Below, in pieces: positions 21,438-29,535 of a DNA stretch of 64,000 bases. The DNA lies in NCBI RefSeq assembly GCF_038811545.1, contig NZ_CP133319.1:1054001-1118000 (forward strand), written 5' to 3'. The notes under the pieces were generated by a model. It saw only the letters and a program-made list of their open reading frames with translations. It had not been told where the DNA came from and made no database searches. The stretch comes from Rhodoligotrophos sp. CJ14. GTDB taxonomy: Bacteria; Pseudomonadota; Alphaproteobacteria; Rhizobiales; Im1. The first letter of the stretch is position 1. Each line of letters begins with the position of its first letter. Position numbers and translations under genes: made by a program.

Positions 21438-21776
21438 CTAGTGGCCCACAGTCTTTGAAAAGACATTCACGATCACCACACCGGCGATGATGAAGCCGAT
21501 GCCGATCAGGCCCGCGAGGTCGATCGTCTGATTGAGGAAGAGATAGCCGACCAGCGTGATGAGCACGATGCCAAGCCCGCTCCATATGGCATAGGCGATC
21601 CCGACCGGCACCACCTTGAGCGCGTGCGAAAGCGCATAGAATGCTGCCACATAGCACACCACCATGACGATGGTTGGCACGACCCGGGTGAACTGCTGCG
21701 AGGCCTGCAGCGCGCTCGTCGCGATCACTTCACAGACGATGGCGAACAGCATCCAAAGATAGACGGGAAGGCTCAT
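21438..21776 (-). CDS. Small multidrug resistance (SMR/EmrE-family) efflux protein
   Basis: A 112-residue protein with four transmembrane helices. The membrane Glu needed for proton-coupled export is in the first helix (IVCEVIATSAL), and the Tyr/Trp substrate site is in GIAYAIWSGLG. It likely works as a dimer exporting cationic drugs, quaternary ammonium or guanidinium-like compounds. I see no guanidine riboswitch upstream. Confidence 0.93.
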   Translation of the reverse strand: MSLPVYLWMLFAIVCEVIATSALQASQQFTRVVPTIVMVVCYVAAFYALSHALKVVPVGIAYAIWSGLGIVLITLVGYLFLNQTIDLAGLIGIGFIIAGVVIVNVFSKTVGH

Positions 21777-21907
21777 GGCAAGGTCTTTGGCCTGATGGCT
21801 GCGGCGACATATCGCGAATGGCTGGTTGAAAGCGGTGACCCCTGCCCGCCATATTGCGCTCAGTTATGGTCATCGCCAACCCGCAAGGCATGGTTCCGGG
21901 ATCTCAA

Positions 21908-22336
21908 ATGCCAGCACAGGCGCCTTCCAGTCTCACAGCGCTCGATGAAGCGCTGATCGAGACCGTCATTCATGCCTTCTATGCGCGCGTCCGCAAGGAT
22001 CCTCTGATCGGTCCGATCTTCAATGCGAGGATCGCGCCCGATCACTGGCCCCAGCACCTTGCCACCATCGTCGATTTCTGGTCGTCCCTCTTGCTCGGCA
22101 CCAAGCGCTATCAGGGGCGTCCCCTCGCCAAGCATCTGGTGCTGGAGCCTTTGCGCGATGAACATTTCCTGCGCTGGCTCTCCCTGTTCCGGACGACTGT
22201 CATGGAACATGTTCCCGAAGAGCTTGCCCCCGCCTTTATCGTGCGGGCCGAGCGCATCGCCAACAGCTTTCGGATGGGCATCGCCTTCCACCATGGGGAG
22301 GACACCGTCTCCTTGCGCCCGCTCAGGGCCTCCTAG
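21908..22336 (+). CDS. Group 3 truncated hemoglobin
   Basis: A 142-residue globin with a short 2-on-2 fold. Segments LDEALIETVIHAFYARVRKD, PLIGPIF and LRDEHFLRWLSLF are typical of group III truncated globins; the proximal His is probably the one in LAKHLVLEPL or DEHFLRW. I chose ATG 21908 because GGGA lies 6 bases before it; ATGs at 21866 and 21890 are possible. Its TAG stop is provided by the first bases of a hairpin repeat (22332-22440). Confidence 0.88.
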   Translation: MPAQAPSSLTALDEALIETVIHAFYARVRKDPLIGPIFNARIAPDHWPQHLATIVDFWSSLLLGTKRYQGRPLAKHLVLEPLRDEHFLRWLSLFRTTVMEHVPEELAPAFIVRAERIANSFRMGIAFHHGEDTVSLRPLRAS

Positions 22337-22440
22337 AGCATCTTCGAGCGAGGTGGACACCGGTTCGCGTGAAGAAAATGCGAGCAAGCAGAACTTGAGA
22401 CGCGCGTTTGCGATTCAAAGAAGAGCGGAAACGCTCTAGG
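22332..22440. repeat. Rhizobiales-type palindromic repeat with terminal inverted repeats
   Basis: The 109-base element begins with CCTAGAGC and ends with its exact complement GCTCTAGG. Inside, GCATCTTC (22338) faces GAAAATGC (22374-22381) with one mismatch, and AGAGCG-GAAA-CGCTCT (22422-22437) forms a second hairpin. The CTAG at its edge is the stop codon of the globin gene. It resembles the copies at 31701 and belongs to a repeat class I recognise from Hyphomicrobiales genomes. Confidence 0.75.
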
Positions 22441-22484
22441 CGGGAGGATCTTCTGCCGAGGACCTGCCCTCCGCCACCGATACG

Positions 22485-23195
22485 TCAGTTTCGCTCTGCC
22501 ACTGTCTCGAGCCGTTCGACCACGCGCTCCAGCCTCTCAACGATGGTCTGGTCCACACCTGCCGACCCCGCCGGGCTTGGTGCGGCCGCAAGCCCGCGAT
22601 AAATCATGTCAGTGATCACATTGGCGGTCTCGTCGACCTTGATCTCGCCATGACCCCGCAGATAGGCCCAGGTATAATGCTCGATTGAGCCGAAGATGAG
22701 ATCGCGCACGACCCGCAGCGGAACGTCCTTCCGGAACTCTCCGCTCTCCATGGCCGCCTTTATGATGTCCAGCGTGCGTTTCGTATATTCGCGATTGAGC
22801 TCGAACACGGTGGTCGCGCGATATTCTGGACCCGGCCGGAGCTCCTGAAAGACCAGCTTGCAGAGCGCCGGCTCTTTCTCGATTGACGCCAGATGCTTCC
22901 AGATCATGAAGCGGAGCCGGTTCCAGGTGCCGGTGATCCCCTTCAGCTGCTCGTCGAAATCCGACAGCATCTCGTCGTACCAGCGTTCGACCACCTTGAT
23001 CATCAGGTCGCGCTTGTTCTCGAAATACCGGTAGATCGTCCCCTCGACGACATCGGCCCGGGCGGCAATCTCGGAAATCAGGGCGGCGTCATAGCCATGC
23101 TCCAGGAACACGGCCTTGGCGGCTTCCATGATGTCGGCCACTCTACGCTCGCGGGAGAGGCGGAAAATCTGTCGTCTTTGGAGAACTTCACTCAT
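22485..23195 (-). CDS. TetR-family regulator, likely repressor of acyl-CoA catabolism
   Basis: A 236-residue regulator. The N-terminal helix-turn-helix (residues 15-62) has recognition-helix residues ARADVVEGTIYRYF. The ligand domain follows, then a short Arg/Glu-rich tail (LERVVERLETVAERN). It is aligned along its whole length with the TetR at 35658. It is divergent from the acyl-CoA dehydrogenase gene, and the shared palindrome lies between. The start is ATG 23195; a GTG two codons upstream is an alternative. The ligand is probably an acyl-CoA (inference). Confidence 0.92.
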   Translation of the reverse strand: MSEVLQRRQIFRLSRERRVADIMEAAKAVFLEHGYDAALISEIAARADVVEGTIYRYFENKRDLMIKVVERWYDEMLSDFDEQLKGITGTWNRLRFMIWKHLASIEKEPALCKLVFQELRPGPEYRATTVFELNREYTKRTLDIIKAAMESGEFRKDVPLRVVRDLIFGSIEHYTWAYLRGHGEIKVDETANVITDMIYRGLAAAPSPAGSAGVDQTIVERLERVVERLETVAERN

Positions 23196-23368
23196 CGTCA
23201 CTTGATCAGACTGAATAGGGTAGAAAACCGGACTAGAGCCTACCCGCTTTGCCGACCTTGTCCAAGGAAATCAACGACAACGCGCGGATTGGCAGACCCT
23301 CTGCGCCTTTCCAGCGCAATTTTTCATCTGTCCCCTCGCGGCGTTTTGGGTTATGCCGAATGGACATA

Positions 23369-23383
23369 ATGAATTGAATTCAC
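23369..23383. promoter_or_regulatory. Palindromic operator, copy 1 (upstream of acyl-CoA dehydrogenase)
   Basis: ATGAATT-G-AATTCAC is a 7-1-7 inverted repeat with one mismatch at the outer end. Its inner 13 bases are the exact reverse complement of the site at 32986-32998. It is 54 bases before the dehydrogenase ATG, in the gap shared with the divergent TetR gene. I infer a TetR operator. Confidence 0.65.
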
Positions 23384-23436
23384 TAGCGTTGGTCGAGCGC
23401 CGCGCCAAGACGGCACCGCCTTTGAGGAGACCCCCG

Positions 23437-24639
23437 ATGGACGAGCAGTCTTCCCCCTCCCTTCGCAATGCGCAGCCTTCATTCGATCTCGCGCCGGAGC
23501 AGCAGGAGATCCTCGATGCTGCCGACCGCTTCGCGCGCAACGAGCTGTTCCCGCTCTCCGAGCGCATGGACAATGAGGAATGGTGGCCCGAGGACATTTT
23601 CCCCAAGATCGGCGAGGCCGGCCTGTTCGGTATCACCGTTTCGCCAGACTATGGTGGCTCCGGGTCGGACCTCTTCACCAGTGGCCTCGTTCTCCAGGCT
23701 TTTTCCCGCTGGAACCATGCCCTGGCCTTGTCCTGGGTCGCTCATGAGAACCTCTGCCTCAACAATATCTACCGCAATGGCAACGAGTTTATCCGCCGCA
23801 AATATCTGCCGGGCCTCTGCGACGGCACCAGGATTGGCGCACTCGGCCTGACCGAACCCGGTGCAGGCTCCGATGCCCTTGGCTCAATGCGCACGACCGC
23901 TCGGCGCGACGGCGACCATTACATTCTCAACGGCTCGAAGATCTATATCACCAACGGCCCCGTCGCCGATGTGCTGCTCGTCTATGCCAAAACCAATCCG
24001 GAGCTTGGTCCGAAGGGCATTTCCGCCTTTATCGTCGAAAAGGACTATCCCGGCTTCAGGGTCGCCCAGAAGCTTGTGAAAATGGGCTTCCGCGGCAGCC
24101 AGACAGCCGAGCTCGTCTTCGAGGATTGTCGCGTGCCCGCCGAGAACATGGTGGGCGTGGAGAACCGTGGCGTCTCGGTGGTCATGAGCGGCCTCGATCT
24201 TGAGCGGGCGATGATTGCGCCGATCTGCCTAGGGATTTGCGAGCGCGCGCTCGAGCTTTCGATCGACTATGCCAAGACCCGCAAGCAGTTCGGCCGGCCG
24301 ATCGCCGAGTTCCAGATGGTCCAGTCCAAGATTGCCGATATGTATGTCTGGACCGAAACCGTGCGCACCTTCACCTATCGCGTGCTCGCACAAGCCAATG
24401 ATCTTGAGGTCGGCGGCGGCGGCCGTGGCCATATCCATGCCCTGACCGCGGCCTCCGTCATGTATGCCGCCGAGACCATGGGCCGCGTCCTCTCCGACGC
24501 GGTCCAGATCCACGGCGGCTCTGGCTATATCTGGGAATCAGAGATCAACCGGCTCTATCGCTCGTCCAAGCTTCTCGAGATCGGCGCCGGCACCACTGAA
24601 GTCCGCAAGATGATCATCTCCGGCGAGCTGCTGAAATAG
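23437..24639 (+). CDS. Acyl-CoA dehydrogenase, isovaleryl-CoA dehydrogenase-like
   Basis: A 400-residue FAD enzyme that forms a 2,3-double bond in an acyl-CoA. GLTEPGAGSD, and YITNGPVADV belong to the FAD/substrate site. The region where straight-chain enzymes carry the catalytic Glu reads LEIGAGTTEVRK, whereas a Glu is present in MSGLDLERAMIA, the catalytic position of isovaleryl-CoA dehydrogenase; this indicates a branched substrate. In the Atu pathway the matching role is citronellyl-CoA dehydrogenase (AtuD). GAGGAGA precedes ATG 23437. Confidence 0.93.
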   Translation: MDEQSSPSLRNAQPSFDLAPEQQEILDAADRFARNELFPLSERMDNEEWWPEDIFPKIGEAGLFGITVSPDYGGSGSDLFTSGLVLQAFSRWNHALALSWVAHENLCLNNIYRNGNEFIRRKYLPGLCDGTRIGALGLTEPGAGSDALGSMRTTARRDGDHYILNGSKIYITNGPVADVLLVYAKTNPELGPKGISAFIVEKDYPGFRVAQKLVKMGFRGSQTAELVFEDCRVPAENMVGVENRGVSVVMSGLDLERAMIAPICLGICERALELSIDYAKTRKQFGRPIAEFQMVQSKIADMYVWTETVRTFTYRVLAQANDLEVGGGGRGHIHALTAASVMYAAETMGRVLSDAVQIHGGSGYIWESEINRLYRSSKLLEIGAGTTEVRKMIISGELLK

Positions 24640-24654
24640 CCGGCCCGGTGGCCC

Positions 24655-25602
24655 TCACAGCGGCTTGAGGCCTGCCTCGATCTCGGCGCGGCGATGCTCG
24701 AGGAAGGGCGGCAGTGACAGACGCGTGCCCAATTCCTCCAGCGGCTCATCCGCGGTGAACCCGGGACCATCTGTTGCGATTTCGAACAGGATCCCGTTCG
24801 GCTCGCGGAAATAGAGGCTACGGAAATAGAAACGGTCGATCGGGCCGCTGAACGGCAGCCGGCTTGTCGATTGCAGCCGCTGCGCCCAATCCGCATAGGC
24901 TTCATCCGGTATCCGGAACGCCACATGGTGAACGCCGCCCGCGCCGGGATGCATGCGCGGGCTGTTGGGCTCGACCGCCACATGCAGCTCCGCGGCCGCT
25001 CCCCCGGGCCCCATGCTGAAAATATGCGTGATCGAGCCCTCAACATCCGGGGTGGGATAGCGGCCCGTCGGGCGCATATTGAGAATTTCCATAAGCACGC
25101 GCTCCGTTGGTTCGAGCTCCGGCACGCTCAGCGTGATCGGCCCAAGCCCACGGATCTGGCGGGCTGCCGGCACGGGACCCGCCATCCAGGGATGCGCTTC
25201 ACCCTCACCGCCATCATCCACAAGCCGCAGGCGCTGCCCTTCCGGGTCAGTGAAATCGAGCGAAAGCCGGCCGCCAAGCAGCCTGATCTCTCCACAAGGC
25301 GCGCCATGATCGGCAAACCGCTGCGCCCACCAGGTAAGACTATCCTCGCCCGCCACCCGCAACCCTGTGCGGGAAATACTGTGGATCCCGTGCCGTGCGG
25401 GCTTGGTGGGAAAATCGAAGAACGTAAGGTCACTGCCGGGCGATGCCGCGCCGTCCCCATAAAAAAGGTGGTAGGCGGAGACATCATCCTGGTTCACGGT
25501 CTTCTTGACGAGCCGCATGCCTAGCTCGCCCGTATAGAATGCATGGTTGCCGCGCGCATCCGCCGTGACCGCCGTGAGATGGTGAATTCCATGCAATTCC
25601 AT
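24655..25602 (-). CDS. VOC-family ring-cleaving dioxygenase (MhqO/PcpA-like)
   Basis: A 315-residue protein of two vicinal-oxygen-chelate halves. Metal ligands are probably His in GIHHLTAVT (residue 7 or 8), His in GGVHHVAFR, and Glu in [13 protein letters not shown]. MhqO and PcpA relatives cleave hydroquinones using Fe(II) and are often induced by quinones. It converges with the dehydrogenase gene. A perfect palindrome lies 30 bases upstream of its start. Confidence 0.88.
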   Translation of the reverse strand: MELHGIHHLTAVTADARGNHAFYTGELGMRLVKKTVNQDDVSAYHLFYGDGAASPGSDLTFFDFPTKPARHGIHSISRTGLRVAGEDSLTWWAQRFADHGAPCGEIRLLGGRLSLDFTDPEGQRLRLVDDGGEGEAHPWMAGPVPAARQIRGLGPITLSVPELEPTERVLMEILNMRPTGRYPTPDVEGSITHIFSMGPGGAAAELHVAVEPNSPRMHPGAGGVHHVAFRIPDEAYADWAQRLQSTSRLPFSGPIDRFYFRSLYFREPNGILFEIATDGPGFTADEPLEELGTRLSLPPFLEHRRAEIEAGLKPL

Positions 25603-25631
25603 GCGGCGGCTCCTTGTTGGGCTCCTCCAAG

Positions 25632-25644
25632 TGGCTGTCAGCCA
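25632..25644. promoter_or_regulatory. Perfect 6-1-6 palindrome upstream of VOC dioxygenase
   Basis: TGGCTG-T-CAGCCA is a perfect inverted repeat with a single central base, 30 bases before the dioxygenase start. The one-base centre argues against an RNA hairpin and for a dimeric regulator, perhaps MarR or TetR type. No regulator gene is adjacent. Confidence 0.35.
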
Positions 25645-25737
25645 ACCCGTAAACGATCAGAGGAGCATGGCCCAGTCCCATTGTCGCGCAGCCATCGAGA
25701 AAGCTCAATGCGCACAGCGCCCCCGACCTCACCACCT

Positions 25738-26883
25738 CTATTTCCGGCTGATCGTCACCGAGAACGCGACACTGTCGCCATTTCCGAGTTTGATGAGCAC
25801 CGGCCCCTCCCCGTGAGGCACCGCCAGCCTGCCTGAGAACGGCACCATGTCGAGCGCCATCCCGCTCGGCCGCCTCTGTCGGTCGGCCTGTAGCCTGCCC
25901 TCCGAGAGGACTTGGCCATTAAGCTGGCTGATCACCGCCCTGATCGCGTCGCCCTCGAAGAAATAGTCCGGCGCTTCTCCCGAGAGTTCAACGGGCGGAC
26001 GCACCACACTGTCCGGTTGAGGCGCAGCAATCAGAACGAAGGCAGCCTTGCTCCCTTCGGCACTGCTGACATGCGAGAGCACAATCGGCTCGCTCGCAAA
26101 TACATCGCGCCATTCCCGCGCCAGCATCGGTTCGAGCTCACGGCTCGAAATCTCGATCCGGTATGGCCCCTCCGCATAGGGTCCTGCGAGATAGGGAGCG
26201 AAATGAAATTCGATACCACCGGCTTTCCCTCGTTCGGTGGAAGGCAATAGGGTCATCGCTTCGACGGGCAGCGCCAGATCCTCAAGCCAGATATCATCGC
26301 GCGCTGCATCGTAGTCTCCACCGAGCCGCTCGCGCTTTTTCGCGCGCAGCTTATTCCTCGCGATCACTTTGAGCCGCGCCTCGTTCTCCTTCCATCCTCC
26401 CCCGCCGCTCAGAATATCCTGAGTGGCGACAAAGCGCTTGCGCCGGATGTCATAGGTGATGCCCTCGAACACCAAGTTCCCATGCGCGCCGCCTGTGAAG
26501 ATTTCGGAGACGACCAGCAGGCTTACGAGATCCCGTGACACAAATCGCGGCCGGTGCTCGACTGTCAGCGAGAAGGTTGGTGGCTCAATGGCCGGATCCG
26601 TTCGCCGCAGCTCGCGCTGTTCTGCTGCGGCATCCTCGACGAACTTATTGGCGAGCTGCTCGGCCTCCCGGTGCAAACGGCTGAGCAAGGCCGGCGCGAC
26701 CGATGCCTCCCGTGCGATCGCGATCCTGGCCTCGGCAGCGTCATTGCTTGCATGCACCACCATCGGCCGCTTCTGGCTAGCCTGCGCCACCGCCGGCCGC
26801 TCTTGCGCATCGCTGCCAAGCGCCATGGGGACCATCGAGGCCATTGCAACCATGAAAGCCAGGCAAAAACCTGTTTGTCGCAT
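25738..26883 (-). CDS. Secreted protein with DUF4163/DUF3298-like and Gmad2-like domains
   Basis: A 381-residue exported protein. A signal peptide covers about residues 1-24 (CLAFMVAMASMVPMALGSDA). The middle part has FTGGAHGN, YDIRRKRFVATQDIL and LPSTERGKAGGIEFHF, a pattern I know from DUF4163/DUF3298 (RsiV/PdaC-like) domains. The last 95 residues (IAAPQPDSVVRPPVELSG, FFEGDAIRAVI, DMVPFSGRL) resemble Gmad2, an Ig-like domain of spore-germination proteins. Start ATG 26883 follows AGGGG; ATG 26898 is an alternative. Function unknown. Confidence 0.75.
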   Translation of the reverse strand: MRQTGFCLAFMVAMASMVPMALGSDAQERPAVAQASQKRPMVVHASNDAAEARIAIAREASVAPALLSRLHREAEQLANKFVEDAAAEQRELRRTDPAIEPPTFSLTVEHRPRFVSRDLVSLLVVSEIFTGGAHGNLVFEGITYDIRRKRFVATQDILSGGGGWKENEARLKVIARNKLRAKKRERLGGDYDAARDDIWLEDLALPVEAMTLLPSTERGKAGGIEFHFAPYLAGPYAEGPYRIEISSRELEPMLAREWRDVFASEPIVLSHVSSAEGSKAAFVLIAAPQPDSVVRPPVELSGEAPDYFFEGDAIRAVISQLNGQVLSEGRLQADRQRRPSGMALDMVPFSGRLAVPHGEGPVLIKLGNGDSVAFSVTISRK

Positions 26884-26994
26884 TACCCCTGCGTCCATGA
26901 AATGCAACCTGCCCCGTTCTTGAGCATTCGCAGGACTGAGGCCAGATGATGACCAATCGTCGGCGACATCGGCTGCACGGGAGGCTTTCGCAAC

Positions 26995-27015
26995 CGGATG
27001 ATCGCTTATCATCCG
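26995..27015. repeat. Perfect hairpin upstream of sodB
   Basis: CGGATGAT and ATCATCCG form a perfect 8-bp stem around CGCTT, 113 bases before the sodB start in the divergent gap. There is no T-run on either strand, so it is more likely an operator or UTR element than a terminator. Confidence 0.4.
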
Positions 27016-27127
27016 ACGGATATTCCCATTGCTCCGATTTATGCGCTAGTGTCGCTCCCGGTCTCAAGGGCGGGCGCTGACCGGGCGTTCTCCGCCCATG
27101 ATAATTCTGACTGAGGAGGCTTGTCCC

Positions 27128-27727
27128 ATGGCTTTTGAACTCCCCCCATTGCCTTACGCATATGATGCTCTTGCCCCCTACATGTCCGCAGAGACGCTGG
27201 AGTTTCACCACGACAAGCACCACCAGGCTTATGTGGATAACGGCAACAAGCTGCTTCAGGGTTCGGGCCTCGAAGGCAAGTCCCTGGAGGAGATCGTCAA
27301 AGAGTCCTACGGCAAGAATCAGGGCCTCTTTAACAATGCCGGCCAGCACTACAACCACATCCACTTCTGGAAGTGGATGAAGAAGGGCGGCGGCGGCAAG
27401 AGCCTTCCCGGCGCGCTGCAGAAGGCGGTCGACAGCGATCTCGGCGGCTATGACAAGTTCCGCGCCGATTTCCTCAACGCGGGTGCCACCCAGTTTGGCT
27501 CAGGCTGGGCCTGGCTTGCTGTGAAGAATGGCAAGCTCGAGATCATGAAGACCCCGAATGGCGAGAACCCGCTGGTCCAGGGCGCAACACCGATCCTTGG
27601 CGTCGATGTCTGGGAACACTCCTATTACATCGACTATCGAAATGCCCGGCCGAAATATCTGGAGGCATTCGTCGACAATCTCATCAATTGGGAATATGTC
27701 GAGGAGCTCTACAGCAAAGCCAGCTGA
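27128..27727 (+). CDS. sodB: Superoxide dismutase, Fe type
   Basis: A 199-residue Fe/Mn superoxide dismutase. Metal ligands: His in LEFHHDKHH, His in HYNHIHFW, and Asp/His in DVWEHSYYIDY. The second-sphere Gln lies in NNAGQHYNH, the position used by iron enzymes, and the other position reads ATQFGSGWAW; this favours iron or cambialistic use. A strong GAGGAGG lies 9 bases before ATG 27128. A terminator follows directly. Confidence 0.96.
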   Translation: MAFELPPLPYAYDALAPYMSAETLEFHHDKHHQAYVDNGNKLLQGSGLEGKSLEEIVKESYGKNQGLFNNAGQHYNHIHFWKWMKKGGGGKSLPGALQKAVDSDLGGYDKFRADFLNAGATQFGSGWAWLAVKNGKLEIMKTPNGENPLVQGATPILGVDVWEHSYYIDYRNARPKYLEAFVDNLINWEYVEELYSKAS

Positions 27728-27756
27728 TCTTGCCCACCGGCGAAGGGCGCGTTAAG

Positions 27757-27791
27757 GAGCGGGGCGGGCGTGACGCCCCGCTCTTCTTGTT
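27757..27791 (+). terminator. Intrinsic terminator after sodB
   Basis: GAGCGGGGC and GCCCCGCTC make a perfect 9-bp GC-rich stem (27757-27765 with 27775-27783), followed by TTCTTGTT. It lies 30 bases after the sodB stop and 20 bases before ribB, so it should separate the two genes. Confidence 0.8.
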
Positions 27792-27810
27792 TGTGCAGGA
27801 TTTGGACTGA

Positions 27811-28920
27811 ATGACCGAGGACAACATGACCCTCGACCCCGTCGACCAGGCGGTCGAAGCGGTCAAGGCCGGCGAGATGGTCGTCGTGGTGGATGATGCC
27901 GACCGTGAGAATGAAGGCGATCTGATTATGGCCGCATCCCGCGCGACCGCCGAACAGATCGCCTTCATGATCCGCCATACCAGCGGCATCGTCTGCGCCC
28001 CGCTGACGGCGGAGGAAGCCCGCCGGCTCAGGCTTGATCCCATGGTCTCTCACAATGATGCCCCGATGGGCACCGCCTTCACCGTCTCGGTGGATTACCG
28101 GCCGGGCCTCACCACAGGCATTTCCGCTGAGGAGCGCTGCAACACCGTCCGCGCGCTTGCCAATGGCAATGTCGGCGCTGATGACTTTGTTCGCCCCGGC
28201 CACATTTTCCCGCTGATTGCCAAGAGCGGCGGCGTGCTCATGCGTTCTGGCCATACCGAGGCGGCGGTCGATCTCGCGCGTCTGGCAGGATTGCCGCCGG
28301 TCGGCGTCATCGCCGAGCTGGTCAATGACGATGGCACCGTGAAGCGTGGACCCGATGTGCTGCGCTTCGCCCGCCAGCATGGCCTGAAGATCATATCGGT
28401 CAACGATCTCATCGCCTATCGGCAGGCCCGCGAGCGCCTGGTCGAGCGCACGGCCGACCTGACCCTCGATACCCCCATTGGTCCGGCGCGGGCGATTGCT
28501 TATTCGACGCCCTTCGATGCAGTCCAGCATCTCGCTGTGATCTTCGGGGACGTCTCTGGCGTTCGCGGCGTTCCAACCCGCCTCCATCGCGAGGACGTGC
28601 TCGATGATATCTTCGGCCAGCGCGAAGTGCTGACCTCCGTCTATGACCGGTTTCGCCGCGAAGGACGGGGTGTTCTGGTCTATTTGCGCGAAGGGGCAGC
28701 CGGCGTTCCCGCAGCGGTCTACCGCCGCGAGCAGGCCGACGGCCAAACGGACAGTGATGCCGCCCGCGAGCAGGCTTGGCGCGATATCGGCCTTGGCGCC
28801 CAGATCCTCAGAGATCTCGGTGTCACCTCGATCAATCTGCTGGCCACCTCCTCCCGCCATTATATCGGGCTAACTGGTTTCGGGATTGAAATCGAGGAAA
28901 CCTCTCGATTAGATCCTTAA
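27811..28920 (+). CDS. ribB: 3,4-dihydroxy-2-butanone-4-phosphate synthase with degenerate RibA-like C-terminal domain
   Basis: A 369-residue riboflavin enzyme. The RibB domain (about residues 10-210) has the acidic site DDADRENEGDL, SGIVCAPL, PMGTAFTVSVD, TTGISAEER and GHTEAAVDL. The C-terminal half resembles GTP cyclohydrolase II in shape, but the zinc-binding three-Cys motif and the GD-FGS segment are missing, so it should make only the butanone phosphate. Such half-dead RibBA proteins are known in alphaproteobacteria. I see no FMN riboswitch in the 84-base upstream gap. Confidence 0.92.
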   Translation: MTEDNMTLDPVDQAVEAVKAGEMVVVVDDADRENEGDLIMAASRATAEQIAFMIRHTSGIVCAPLTAEEARRLRLDPMVSHNDAPMGTAFTVSVDYRPGLTTGISAEERCNTVRALANGNVGADDFVRPGHIFPLIAKSGGVLMRSGHTEAAVDLARLAGLPPVGVIAELVNDDGTVKRGPDVLRFARQHGLKIISVNDLIAYRQARERLVERTADLTLDTPIGPARAIAYSTPFDAVQHLAVIFGDVSGVRGVPTRLHREDVLDDIFGQREVLTSVYDRFRREGRGVLVYLREGAAGVPAAVYRREQADGQTDSDAAREQAWRDIGLGAQILRDLGVTSINLLATSSRHYIGLTGFGIEIEETSRLDP

Positions 28921-29043
28921 AAGTTGTATAGTGAGTCCTTATATCCAAACAGGTGCATTGCATCTCCGGGGTAGAGGACTTGACGCTGCGCTCCGCAAGC
29001 GGGCTGAGCGCTACCCTCTGGAGGTGCGAACTCCGGGTGGTAC
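28921..29043 (+). other. Leader region of molybdenum hydroxylase genes
   Basis: The 123-base gap contains GGGTAG (28971) facing CTACCC (29013) and several GC-rich half-stems (CTTGACG...CGCAAG), so the leader could fold. It does not match the Moco riboswitch pattern as I remember it. No other signal recognised. Confidence 0.3.
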
Positions 29044-29505
29044 ATGCGTTTTACATTACACCTGAACGGAACCGTTCATAGTCTTGAGGTCGAGCCCGAT
29101 ACGCCCCTGCTCTGGGTTTTGCGCGAAGAGCTCGGCCTGGTTGGCGCGAAATATGGATGTGGTACTGGCGACTGCGGAGCATGCACCGTTCTGGTCGCAG
29201 GCCAGCCCCGTCGCTCATGCCTTTTGCGGATCGCTCGGCTCGGCAATGCCGAGGTCATCACCATCGAGGGACTGACCGGCCCCGTAGCGTCAGGTGTTCT
29301 TCGTGCCTGGCGCGAAATCGATAACGCGGAATGCGGCTATTGTCAGAGCGGACAAATCCTGACGGCAGTCGCGCTCCTGTCGCGGGTGAGTGAACCGAGC
29401 GACCAACAGATCGATCTCGCCTTCGATGGCAATATTTGTCGGTGCACGGCCTATCTCGGGATTCGCCGCGCCGTTCATTACGCCTCCACGATCATTGAGC
29501 GATGA
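29044..29505 (+). CDS. 2Fe-2S subunit of molybdenum hydroxylase (IorA type)
   Basis: A 153-residue electron-transfer subunit. The plant-type 2Fe-2S cluster uses the Cys in YGCGTGDCGACTVL and SCLL (residues about 39-60); the second cluster uses CGYCQSGQ and ICRCTAY. It passes electrons from the molybdenum subunit encoded next to it. ATG 29044 begins a typical MRFTLHLNG strand. It pairs with the gene at 29536, about 30 bases downstream. Confidence 0.93.
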   Translation: MRFTLHLNGTVHSLEVEPDTPLLWVLREELGLVGAKYGCGTGDCGACTVLVAGQPRRSCLLRIARLGNAEVITIEGLTGPVASGVLRAWREIDNAECGYCQSGQILTAVALLSRVSEPSDQQIDLAFDGNICRCTAYLGIRRAVHYASTIIER

Positions 29506-29535
29506 GCGACAGGCGTGTCCGAACGGGATAAGGCG

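Noticed and set aside
21777-21907. Guanidine riboswitch before the SMR efflux gene
   Set aside because: No paired ACGR loops or ykkC-like core are seen on the minus strand upstream of 21776.
27728-27810. FMN riboswitch before ribB
   Set aside because: The gap is only 84 bases, largely taken by the sodB terminator, and none of the conserved RFN segments are visible.
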